This document shows positions 34,975 to 42,883 of a stretch of DNA of 49,237 nt, piece by piece (positions within the stretch are counted from its first letter, which is position 1; each line of letters starts with the position of its first letter). This stretch comes from an uncultured Clostridia bacterium. Lineage in GTDB: Bacteria > Bacillota > Clostridia > UMGS1883. Position numbers and translations under genes: made by a program. The notes beneath the pieces are model-generated. The model searched no databases and was not told where the DNA came from. It saw nothing but the letters and a program-made list of their open reading frames with translations. The DNA lies in the NCBI GenBank assembly GCA_934454525.1, contig CAKSFM010000015.1, positions 1 to 49,237 on the forward strand, written 5' to 3'.

Positions 34975-36726
34975 ATGACAAATATCGAAATATTGAGAAA
35001 CGAAATGAACAAGAACGGCATTGCGGCGTGTATTATTCCGACGGCAGATCCGTTTCTGAGCGAATATACTGCGGAGCATTATGCGTTCCGCAGCTTTTTG
35101 TGCCCGTTTTCCGGATCTGCCGGAACGCTTGTTGTCACGCTTAACGGCAGCGGACTGTGGACAGACGGGCGATATTACATTCAGGCGGAACGCGAGCTTT
35201 CCGGCACGGAAACGGAGCTTTTCCGCGCATCTGAGAAAAATACGGAGAAAATACATGAATATCTTTGCCGTGTACTGAAAAAAGGTGATTCGGTCTGCAC
35301 TTTCGGAGAACTTTTTTCGCGTTTTTATCTTGACCGATTGAGGGCAAACATTGAAAAACACGGGTTAAGGCTTGTGACCGGCAGCGATTTTTCATATATT
35401 TGGAACAGCCGCCCTCCGCTCCCGAACGGCCGGATTTTTACACTGCCCGATGAATATACGGGTGAAAGCGCCGGGTCAAAGCTTGCGCGGCTGAGGGAAA
35501 AAATGCACGGAAAGGGCGTGACGCACTATGTTATCGGCGCAGCCGACTGTGCAATGTGGCTGCTGAATATCCGCGGCAGCGATGTTGAATATACCCCCGT
35601 TGCACTTTGCTTTATGCTTGTTTCGGAAAATGACGCAGTTTTGTATACGGAGCCCGAAAAAGCGGACGCGGCAGTTTTGTCCGCGCTTGCGGAGTGCGGA
35701 GTGAGCCTGCGCCCGACGGGGGAGATATATCGGGATATTTCCGCGCTGCCCGAAAAAGCGGTTCTTGCGGCAGATTTCTCAAAAACGAACTATGCGCTGA
35801 CAACTGCGGCAAAATGCGGCTGCAAGCATTTTCCCGATTTCGCCGGGCAGATGAAATGCATAAAAAATGCCGTTGAAATCCAAAATATAAAACAGGCTTA
35901 TATTTATGAGAATACGGCGCTTATAAAAAGCTTTTATGAAATATATAATTCCGGGCGGCGCATGGATGAGTGTGCCGTTTCGGAAATAATAGAGAAAAAC
36001 AGAAAAGCAAATGCGGATTATATGTATCCGTCGTTTGCAACAATTGCAGCATTCGGCGCAAATGCGGCAATGATGCACTACTCTCCGAAAAAGGGCAGAT
36101 GCAGCGAAATAGGGGAGGACGGCATGCTTCTTATTGACGCGGGCGCTCAGTTTCCGTTCGGAACGACAGACACAACGCGCACTCTTGTTTTCGGGAAGCT
36201 GACCGATGAGCAGCGCGAAAACTACACGCTTGTGCTCAAAGCAAACATTGCTCTTGCAAATGCGGTATTTCCGCAGGGAACAGCGGCAAATGCTGTGGAC
36301 TGCACCGCGCGGATGCCGCTGTGGAAGAAAATGCTTGACTACCGCTGCGGAACGGGACACGGAGTCGGCTGCTGCCTTTGTGTGCATGAAGATCCGCCGC
36401 GCCTTTCTCCGTCAGCAGCGGTTATTCTGCAGGAGGGCATGACTGTAACTGACGAACCGGGAGTATATATTGAAAACGGGTACGGAATACGGATTGAAAA
36501 TCACTTGCACGTGGTTTGCCGGGGCAAGTCCGAATATGGCACATTTCTTGCGTTTGAGCCGCTTAATTACTGCCCTGTCGGCACAGAGCCGATTGATGGC
36601 GGACTGCTCGATAATTCGGAAAGAGCATGGCTGAACGAATATAATGAAGAAGTGCGCCGGCTTTCAGAGCCGTATTTAACAAAGGAGGAATTTGCATGGC
36701 TGACACAGTACACGAAGAAAATCTGA
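34975..36726 (+). CDS. Xaa-Pro aminopeptidase (M24, aminopeptidase P)
   Basis: Removes N-terminal residues ahead of proline; cytoplasmic, dinuclear metal. The 583 residues give the long, three-domain eukaryote-like form: two creatinase-like N-domains (1-300) and the pita-bread M24 domain (about 310-520). Ligands: LLIDAGAQF and TDTTRT (Asp pair), GTGHGVGCCLCVHE (His), DEPGVYIE (Glu) and RIENHLHV (Glu). A GTG at 34963 overlaps AAAAGGAG, so ATG 34975 is chosen. Its 3' end overlaps the HD-hydrolase gene by 31 bases, with that gene's ribosome site inside this coding sequence. Confidence 0.93.
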   Translation: MTNIEILRNEMNKNGIAACIIPTADPFLSEYTAEHYAFRSFLCPFSGSAGTLVVTLNGSGLWTDGRYYIQAERELSGTETELFRASEKNTEKIHEYLCRVLKKGDSVCTFGELFSRFYLDRLRANIEKHGLRLVTGSDFSYIWNSRPPLPNGRIFTLPDEYTGESAGSKLARLREKMHGKGVTHYVIGAADCAMWLLNIRGSDVEYTPVALCFMLVSENDAVLYTEPEKADAAVLSALAECGVSLRPTGEIYRDISALPEKAVLAADFSKTNYALTTAAKCGCKHFPDFAGQMKCIKNAVEIQNIKQAYIYENTALIKSFYEIYNSGRRMDECAVSEIIEKNRKANADYMYPSFATIAAFGANAAMMHYSPKKGRCSEIGEDGMLLIDAGAQFPFGTTDTTRTLVFGKLTDEQRENYTLVLKANIALANAVFPQGTAANAVDCTARMPLWKKMLDYRCGTGHGVGCCLCVHEDPPRLSPSAAVILQEGMTVTDEPGVYIENGYGIRIENHLHVVCRGKSEYGTFLAFEPLNYCPVGTEPIDGGLLDNSERAWLNEYNEEVRRLSEPYLTKEEFAWLTQYTKKI

Positions 36727-37319
36727 GCGGAGAGGAAAAGTTTCTGAAACGGATGCAGTTTCTGATTCTTGCCGATAAAATGAAGTCGATCTACCGCCAG
36801 ACGCTGCTTGCCGACAAATCGCGGCGCGAAACGGACGCAGAACACTCATGGCATCTTGCGCTTTATGCGCTTGTGCTTGCCGATTATGCCCCTGACGGTG
36901 CTGATATTGCGCGTGTGGTGGAAATGACGCTTGTGCATGACCTTGTGGAAATATATGCCGGAGACACTTTCTGCTACGACAAAAATGCAAATGCCGATAA
37001 AGCGCAGCGCGAAAAGGATGCAGCCGACAAACTCTTTTCCGTTTTGCCGGAGGATGAGGGCGCACACTATCGCGCTCTTTGGGAGGAATTTGACGCGCAG
37101 GAAACGCCGGACGCGCGCTTTGCGGCTGCGCTTGACCGTTTTCAGCCGGTCATCAACAATTTTCTTTCAGATTTTCCGACATGGGTGAACGGAAACGTCA
37201 CTCCAGAACAGATTCACGAAAGAACGGCGCTTGTTCAGTCAACAATTAAGCCTGCCGGGAATATGATAAACCAAATCCTTGAATATGCTCGGGAACATGG
37301 CTTTTTCAGCCGCCGGTGA
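36696..37319 (+). CDS. HD-domain nucleotidase (YfbR/HDDC2-like)
   Basis: A 207-residue metal-dependent phosphohydrolase. HD motifs: DAEHSWHLALYA (first His), LVHDLVEIYAGD (His-Asp) and ALDRFQPVINNF (last Asp). This pattern fits the YfbR/HDDC2 group of 5'-deoxynucleotidases. The start is set by AAAGGAGG seven bases before the ATG, inside the end of the aminopeptidase gene. Exact substrate not deducible. Confidence 0.87.
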   Translation: MADTVHEENLSGEEKFLKRMQFLILADKMKSIYRQTLLADKSRRETDAEHSWHLALYALVLADYAPDGADIARVVEMTLVHDLVEIYAGDTFCYDKNANADKAQREKDAADKLFSVLPEDEGAHYRALWEEFDAQETPDARFAAALDRFQPVINNFLSDFPTWVNGNVTPEQIHERTALVQSTIKPAGNMINQILEYAREHGFFSRR

Positions 37320-37349
37320 ACATTTTCGGAAAAAATCTCTGATTAGTAA

Positions 37350-37410
37350 CGAAAAATGCCTTAAAACGGAAATCACGCGGCGTTTTATTTACGAAAAAAC
37401 GCATTTTTCG
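37350..37410. repeat. Inverted repeat upstream of the aminotransferase promoter
   Basis: CGAAAAATGC (37350-37359) and GCATTTTTCG (37401-37410) form a perfect 10-bp stem, with a second inner pair AAAACG/CGTTTT. It could be an operator or a rho-independent-like end for the preceding gene; no long U-tract follows. Confidence 0.5.
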
Positions 37411-37420
37411 GTAAACGCTA

Positions 37421-37449
37421 TTGCAAAAAATTCTAATTTGTTGTAAAAT
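37421..37449 (+). promoter_or_regulatory. Promoter of the aspartate-type aminotransferase gene
   Basis: TTGCAA (37421-37426), 17 bases, TAAAAT (37444-37449), 34 bases before the ATG. Confidence 0.65.
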
Positions 37450-37483
37450 AAGCTTGTTTTTATATTTAACGGTGGTGATTTTT

Positions 37484-38677
37484 ATGTATTTATCAAAAAA
37501 GTATTCATCCGTCAGTCCGTCTTCAACCCTTGCAATTGACGCAAAGTTTAAGGAAATGAAAGCAAACGGTGCAGACGTTGTCGGCTTCGGAGCGGGGGAA
37601 CCCGATTTCAATACTCCCGAGCATATCTGTGCGGCAGCGATTGAAGCGATTCAAAGCGGATTCACGCGTTACACTCCGGCATCCGGCACTAAGGAGCTTA
37701 AGGAGGCTGTTGTAAGAAAATTCAAAAGAGACAATAACCTTGATTACGCTCCGGAAAACATCGTTATCTCAAACGGAGCAAAGCACTCGCTTGTCAATGC
37801 GCTCGGCGCCGTGTTAAATCCGGGCGATGAGGTGATAATCCCCACCCCCTGCTGGGTGAGTTATCCGGAAATGGTTAAGCTCAGTGACGGCGTTCCCGTT
37901 ATGGTAAAAGCGTCCGAGGAAGAGGGTTTTATTGTAACAGCTGAAAAAATTGAGGCGGCAATAACCCCGAAAACAAGGGCGATCATAATTAACACTCCCT
38001 CCAACCCGACTGGTATGATATACCGTGAGGAGGATCTCCGCGAAATCGCGCGCGTCTGCGTTGAAAAGGATATATATGTGATTTCCGATGAAATATACGA
38101 AAAGCTTATTTATGACGGCGAGAAGCACTGTTCAATAGCGTCATTCGGGGATGAAATCAAGAAGCGCACAATTATCGTTAACGGCGTCAGCAAAACCTTT
38201 GCGATGACAGGCTGGAGAATCGGTTATACTGCGTCAGACGCTGCAATTGCCAAGGTGATGTCAAATGTGCAGAGTCATGCGACAAGTAACCCCAACTCAA
38301 TTGCGCAAAAAGCTGCGCTTGCCGCACTTGACGGTCCGATGGACGCTGTTGAAGAAATGCGCAGTGAATTTGAAAAGCGCAGAAACTATATGGTTGAGCG
38401 CATCAATTCGATGGACGGCGTTTCATGCCTTATGCCGCACGGCGCATTCTATGTTATGATGAACATATCGAAGCTTATCGGGAAATCGGTTGAGGAAATC
38501 GAGATAACCGGCAGCGACAGCTTTGCGGAAGCATTTTTGAGCATCGGCAAGGTTGCGGTTGTTCCATGCAGCGGTTTTGACAGTGACATTCACGTTCGCT
38601 GGAGCTATGCGACAAGCATGGAGAATATAGTTGAGGGTCTGAACAGACTCGAAAAATTCCTGAAAAAATTAAACTGA
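37484..38677 (+). CDS. aspC: Aspartate aminotransferase-like enzyme (class I, I-beta/gamma)
   Basis: A pyridoxal-phosphate aminotransferase of 397 residues. Motifs: GFGAGEPDFNTPEHI, TRYTPASGTKELKEA, INTPSNPTGMIYREEDL, ISDEIYEKLIYD and the lysine site NGVSKTFAMTGWRIGY, all typical of thermophile-type aspartate aminotransferases. The frame is open to 37421, but that overlaps the promoter; ATG 37484 has GGTGGTGA before it. It has its own promoter and stands alone between the HD gene and the GTPase gene. Preferred amino acid cannot be proven from sequence. Confidence 0.9.
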   Translation: MYLSKKYSSVSPSSTLAIDAKFKEMKANGADVVGFGAGEPDFNTPEHICAAAIEAIQSGFTRYTPASGTKELKEAVVRKFKRDNNLDYAPENIVISNGAKHSLVNALGAVLNPGDEVIIPTPCWVSYPEMVKLSDGVPVMVKASEEEGFIVTAEKIEAAITPKTRAIIINTPSNPTGMIYREEDLREIARVCVEKDIYVISDEIYEKLIYDGEKHCSIASFGDEIKKRTIIVNGVSKTFAMTGWRIGYTASDAAIAKVMSNVQSHATSNPNSIAQKAALAALDGPMDAVEEMRSEFEKRRNYMVERINSMDGVSCLMPHGAFYVMMNISKLIGKSVEEIEITGSDSFAEAFLSIGKVAVVPCSGFDSDIHVRWSYATSMENIVEGLNRLEKFLKKLN

Positions 38678-38698
38678 AACCGAGATATATGAAAAGAC

Positions 38699-38736
38699 GG
38701 GCTGCATTGAAATGATATTTCGTTTTGATGCAGCCC
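38699..38736. other. Hairpin between aminotransferase and GTPase genes
   Basis: GGGCTGCAT (38699-38707) pairs with ATGCAGCCC (38728-38736), loop of 20 bases with T-rich part. No U-tract follows on the plus strand. It may act as a terminator or a leader element of the GTPase gene, whose ATG is 34 bases further. Confidence 0.5.
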
Positions 38737-38770
38737 CGCTGATATAGTCGGAGATTTATATGGAGAGATT

Positions 38771-41332
38771 ATGAAAAAACTTGTTATAGGAATACTTGCG
38801 CATGTTGATTCGGGAAAAACAACGCTTTCGGAAGCGCTCTTGTATACGAGCGGAGCAATCAGAAAGCTTGGACGGGTTGACCACAAAAACGCATTTCTTG
38901 ACACTGACAGCATTGAGCGTGAACGCGGAATAACCATTTTTTCGAAACAGGCACAGATCAAATGGAAAGAAAACGAGTTCACGCTTCTTGATACGCCCGG
39001 ACATGTTGACTTTTCAACGGAAACGGAGCGCACGCTTCAGGTGCTTGACTATGCTGTGCTTGTAATAAGCGGCGCGGAGGGAGTGCAGAGCCACACGGAA
39101 ACGCTTTGGCGATTGCTGAAACGTTATAATGTGCCGACATTTATTTTCATTAACAAAACAGATCTGATGAAGTCAACAAAATTCGATATTATGTGTCAGC
39201 TGCGAAAAAAGCTTTCGGAGGGATGTTTTGAAGCTTCGGAGCTTAAGAATGAAGAACATGCCGAAGATATTGCCCTGCGTGACGAAAGTCTGATGAATAT
39301 GTTTCTTGAAAACGGCAGCTTTTCGGATGACGCACTTGCCGCTGCGGTATCGGCGCGGAGGATATTTCCGTGCTGCTTCGGCTCAGCACTGAAGCTTGAC
39401 GGGGTTGAGACATTGCTTAACGCGGTAAATGATTTATCCGCCGCACCGCAGATGAAACAGGATTTCGGCGCGCGCGTATTCAAAATCGAGCGTGACCAAA
39501 ACGGTGCAAGACTGACATATATGAAAATTACGGGCGGAGTGATGCATGTGAAGGACGAGCTTCGCGGAGAAAGAGGCGGAATACAGTGGTGCGAAAAGGT
39601 GAACAGAATCCGCGTGTATTCGGGTGAAAAGTTTAAGACGGAGGACAGCGCGGCGCAGGGAACTGTCTGCGCGGTTGAGGGTCTTTCGGAAACATATCCG
39701 GGAGAGGGGCTCGGAGCTGAGGGAAGCGGCAAGCTGCCTTTGCTTGAACCGGTTCTTACTTATTCGGTTATCCTCCCTCCGGGAACTGACAATGCAAAAG
39801 CGCTTTCGGTTATGCGCATTATCGGCGAGGAAGATCCGCAGCTTCATGTTTCATGGGATGGCAGAACACAGGAAATCCGCGTGCAGCTGATGGGTGAAAT
39901 CCAGCTGGAGGTCGTAAAGCGTATTTTGCGTGACAGATTTAATCTCACTGCGGAGTTTCGCCGCGGAAGAATTGCATATAAGGAAACGGTTGCTTCATCG
40001 GCGGAGGGCGTTGGGCATTTTGAACCGCTGCGCCATTATGCGGAGGTTCATCTGCTGATAGAACCGGGAGAGCGCGGAAGCGGCGTTGTGCTTGCGGCGG
40101 ATTGCAGCGAGGAAATGCTTGCGCTGAACTGGCAGCGGCTTGTGCTTACACATCTTGCCGAAAAAAGCCATATCGGCGTTCTTACAGGTTCGCCGCTGAC
40201 CGACGTTAAAATCACGCTTGTGGGCGGCAGAGCACATAAAAAGCATACAGAGGGCGGAGATTTCCGCCAGGCAACATACCGCGCAGTCAGACAGGGACTC
40301 AAACAGGTCAGGTCTGTGCTGCTTGAGCCGTGGTACGAATTTACGCTTTCCGTTCCGCAGGAAAACATCGGCAGAGCGCTCAGTGATTTGCAGCGGTTAA
40401 ACGCGCGTTTTTCCTCACCGCAGCAAAATGAGGAGGCTGCTGTTATAACGGGAAAAGCGCCTGTTTCGGCACTTTGGGATTATCAGTCCGAAGTGGTCGG
40501 ATACACTCGCGGCAGGGGAAAGCTTTCATGCATTTTGTGCGGATATGATGAGTGCATGAACTCCGAAGAGGTTATTGCGGAGATAGGATACGACAGTGAC
40601 GCGGATACCGATAATCCGGCAGACTCGGTGTTTTGCGCCGGCGGAGCCGGATTCAATGTCAGATGGGATGAAGTCAGTCAGTATATGCATGTTGAAAGCC
40701 GCTTTTCATTCGGCGGTGAAAAACAGGAGGAAAAGACGGAACGGCTGCGCCGCGTTAGCGAGTATGTCGGCAGCATTGAGCAGGATAAGGAGCTTCTGGC
40801 GATATTCGAAAAAACCTACGGCAAGGTAAAAAGGCGTGAACACAGCGCAATGCACACCGTAAAGGAAGCTCAGAAGCCGTATAAGGGCAAGCCGCTGCCA
40901 AGCGGTGAAAGGTATCTTCTTGTGGACGGATATAATATAATATTTGCATGGGAGGAACTGAAAAAACTTGCCGCAATGGAGCTCGAGCTTGCCCGCGCAA
41001 GGCTTGTCACATATCTTTGCAACTATGCCGCCGTGCGGAAAATCCGCGTTATTCTTGTATTTGACGCATATAAAGTTAAGGGCAGTCACGGAGCTGTGGA
41101 GCGTGTGCATAACATTGACGTTGTTTATACCAGGGAAGCCGAAACGGCGGATATGTATATCGAAAAGGTTACGCATGAGCTGAGCAGAAACAACAGGGTC
41201 CGCGTTGCAACCTCGGACGGTCTGGAGCAGCTCATTATTCTCGGCGGCGGCGCTGTGCGCACCACTGCCGATGAACTTTTGACTGAAGTGAACGAAACAG
41301 AAAAAAGTATACGGGAATTTATGGAAAAATAG
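38771..41332 (+). CDS. Tet(M)-like translational GTPase fused to Rae1/YacP-type NYN nuclease
   Basis: 853 residues. The first 690 are an elongation-factor-G/Tet(M)-like ribosomal GTPase: P-loop AHVDSGKTT, switch DTDSIERERGITIF, DTPGHVDF, NKTD, and later domains with EIQLEVVKRIL and ALWDYQSEVVGYTRGRG. The last 140 (about 714-853) match the NYN nuclease YacP/Rae1: LLVDGYNIIFAW, LVFDAYKVKG, REAETADMYIEK, VATSDGLEQ. Rae1 of Bacillus cleaves mRNA in the ribosomal A site; the GTPase module binds the same place. Tet(M) is about 640 residues, so the extra domain is real. It may be a ribosome-rescue or mRNA-cleavage factor rather than a tetracycline resistance protein. Start by GGAGAGA before the ATG. 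Confidence 0.9.
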   Translation: MKKLVIGILAHVDSGKTTLSEALLYTSGAIRKLGRVDHKNAFLDTDSIERERGITIFSKQAQIKWKENEFTLLDTPGHVDFSTETERTLQVLDYAVLVISGAEGVQSHTETLWRLLKRYNVPTFIFINKTDLMKSTKFDIMCQLRKKLSEGCFEASELKNEEHAEDIALRDESLMNMFLENGSFSDDALAAAVSARRIFPCCFGSALKLDGVETLLNAVNDLSAAPQMKQDFGARVFKIERDQNGARLTYMKITGGVMHVKDELRGERGGIQWCEKVNRIRVYSGEKFKTEDSAAQGTVCAVEGLSETYPGEGLGAEGSGKLPLLEPVLTYSVILPPGTDNAKALSVMRIIGEEDPQLHVSWDGRTQEIRVQLMGEIQLEVVKRILRDRFNLTAEFRRGRIAYKETVASSAEGVGHFEPLRHYAEVHLLIEPGERGSGVVLAADCSEEMLALNWQRLVLTHLAEKSHIGVLTGSPLTDVKITLVGGRAHKKHTEGGDFRQATYRAVRQGLKQVRSVLLEPWYEFTLSVPQENIGRALSDLQRLNARFSSPQQNEEAAVITGKAPVSALWDYQSEVVGYTRGRGKLSCILCGYDECMNSEEVIAEIGYDSDADTDNPADSVFCAGGAGFNVRWDEVSQYMHVESRFSFGGEKQEEKTERLRRVSEYVGSIEQDKELLAIFEKTYGKVKRREHSAMHTVKEAQKPYKGKPLPSGERYLLVDGYNIIFAWEELKKLAAMELELARARLVTYLCNYAAVRKIRVILVFDAYKVKGSHGAVERVHNIDVVYTREAETADMYIEKVTHELSRNNRVRVATSDGLEQLIILGGGAVRTTADELLTEVNETEKSIREFMEK

Positions 41333-41376
41333 CTCGGAAAAGTGAAAAATTAGCGAAAAATTTGCTAAGAAAAGTA

Positions 41377-41405
41377 TTGCTTTTTCCGTAAAGTGAGAGT
41401 ATAAT
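41377..41405 (+). promoter_or_regulatory. Promoter of the atp operon
   Basis: TTGCTT (41377-41382), 17 bases, TATAAT (41400-41405), 28 bases before the atpB start. Confidence 0.75.
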
Positions 41406-41433
41406 ACGTGAAGCATGAAAGGAAGTGAACGGC

Positions 41434-42111
41434 ATGGATGATCTGACGGGGAAAATCCTTAAGGAGCTTGAGTGTGAAACGGTTTTCAAAATCGGGAAAA
41501 TCGGAATCAAGGAGTCGGTTGTTGTAACATGGATTATAATGGCGGTCGTTATACTTCTGTGCATTATATTCGTGCGGAACTTCAGAGTTGAAAATCCCGG
41601 GAAAAGGCAGCTTGCGATTGAATCTGCGGTGACATGGCTCAAGAGCTTTATCACGGATATGCTCGGAGCTGACGCGGCAGGGTACAGCGAATATATATGC
41701 AGCATTGTAATTTACATAGCGGTTGCAAATATAATCGGAATTTTCGGCTACAAGCCTCCGACAAAGGATTTGAACGTGACGGCAGGGCTGGCGCTTATGA
41801 GCATAATCGCAATAGAATATGCCGGTATTCACCGCAAGGGCGTTAAAAAATGGGCGAAAAGCTTTGCGGAACCGATGGCGGTTGTTGCACCTATCAATGT
41901 ACTTGAAATCGGGATAAGACCGCTGTCGCTGTGTATGCGTCTTTTCGGTAACGTTGTCGGCTCGTTCGTGGTTATGAAGCTTATCGAACAGCTTCTGCCT
42001 GTGGGTCTGCCTGTGGTATTCAGTCTGTATTTCGATATTTTTGACGGATTGATTCAGGCGTACATTTTTGTGTTCTTAACATCACTGTTCATAAAAGAAG
42101 CAGTGGAATAA
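41434..42111 (+). CDS. atpB: ATP synthase F0 subunit a
   Basis: Membrane stator subunit holding the ion half-channels, 225 residues with about five membrane segments. The essential arginine lies in PLSLCMRLFGNVVG. The N-terminus is short. ATG 41434 is chosen over the GTG at 41425 because AAAGGAAG directly abuts the latter. It heads the operon atpB-E-F-(HA)-G-D-C; atpI is not seen in front. Confidence 0.94.
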   Translation: MDDLTGKILKELECETVFKIGKIGIKESVVVTWIIMAVVILLCIIFVRNFRVENPGKRQLAIESAVTWLKSFITDMLGADAAGYSEYICSIVIYIAVANIIGIFGYKPPTKDLNVTAGLALMSIIAIEYAGIHRKGVKKWAKSFAEPMAVVAPINVLEIGIRPLSLCMRLFGNVVGSFVVMKLIEQLLPVGLPVVFSLYFDIFDGLIQAYIFVFLTSLFIKEAVE

Positions 42112-42134
42112 ATTAAAAAGGAGATTTGATTAAT

Positions 42135-42359
42135 ATGACCAGTTTAATTGCAATCGGAGCCGCAGTTGCGGTATTCACGGGTATCGGTGCCGGACTTGGT
42201 ATCAGCATCGCAACATCAAAGGCAGCGGAGGCTGTTGCACGTCAGCCCGAAGCGGACGGCAAAATTTCGAAAATCCTGCTTCTCGGCTGCGCACTTGCCG
42301 AAGCAACGGCTATTTACGGCTTTGTAATAGCGCTTCTTATAATCTTGTTCTTAAAGTAA
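42135..42359 (+). CDS. atpE: ATP synthase F0 subunit c
   Basis: Ring-forming proteolipid, 74 residues, two membrane helices joined by the polar loop ARQPEADGK. The ion-carrying glutamate lies in ALAEATAIYG. Compared with sodium-type rings (Q in helix 1, E-S in helix 2) this has GAGLGIS and E-A, so the sodium ligands Gln and Ser are missing and proton coupling is more likely. ATG 42135 with AAAGGAGA is preferred to the TTG at 42126. Confidence 0.95.
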   Translation: MTSLIAIGAAVAVFTGIGAGLGISIATSKAAEAVARQPEADGKISKILLLGCALAEATAIYGFVIALLIILFLK

Positions 42360-42387
42360 AATCAACACGGAGAGAAGGTATAATAGC

Positions 42388-42882
42388 ATGCTCAGTTTGG
42401 ATTGGAACCTTCTGATAACGGTTATAAATCTTGTTATATTTTATGTCTTGCTGAGAATTTTTCTGTTCAAACCTGTAAATAACATTATCGAAAAGCGCGA
42501 AAAACTCATTGCCGACAGGCTGAGTGACGCGCAGAAGAAGAACGATGATGCGGAGGAGCTTAAAAAGCAGTACCGTGCATCACTCGACAATGCCGAAAAT
42601 GAGGGCGAGCAGATTAAGAAGGCGTCGCGCGAGGAAGCGCGCGCCGAATACGGCAGAATTGTTGCGGATGCGAACAAAAAAGCCGGCAGAATCATTGATA
42701 AGGCAAAAGTAACGGCAGAGGGCGAATATCAAAAGGTTGTCGAAACCGCGCAGCAGGAGATTGCGGAAATGGCAGCTTCGGCAGCACTGAAGATTGTAAA
42801 CGAAAAGGACGCGGCGGTGAATAACAGCAGCCTTTATGACGCATTTCTCGCAAAAACCTCCGAAGTAAAGGAGGGCGAATGA
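42388..42882 (+). CDS. atpF: ATP synthase F0 subunit b
   Basis: Peripheral stalk subunit, 164 residues: one membrane helix (about 8-28, LLITVINLVIFYVLLRIFLF) followed by a long charged coiled coil rich in Glu, Lys and Ala. Ribosome site GGAGAGAAGG. Its stop is one base before the start of the delta-alpha gene, so tightly coupled. Confidence 0.93.
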   Translation: MLSLDWNLLITVINLVIFYVLLRIFLFKPVNNIIEKREKLIADRLSDAQKKNDDAEELKKQYRASLDNAENEGEQIKKASREEARAEYGRIVADANKKAGRIIDKAKVTAEGEYQKVVETAQQEIAEMAASAALKIVNEKDAAVNNSSLYDAFLAKTSEVKEGE

Positions 42883-42883
42883 T

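Noticed and set aside
34088..34981. 297-residue minus-strand open frame over tsaD
   Set aside because: It lies entirely opposite a well-supported gene and shows no recognisable domain; it is a mirror of codon bias.
38771..41332. Calling this gene a tetracycline resistance determinant
   Set aside because: The GTPase core is Tet(M)-like but has a fused nuclease domain and sits among core genes; resistance cannot be claimed from sequence.
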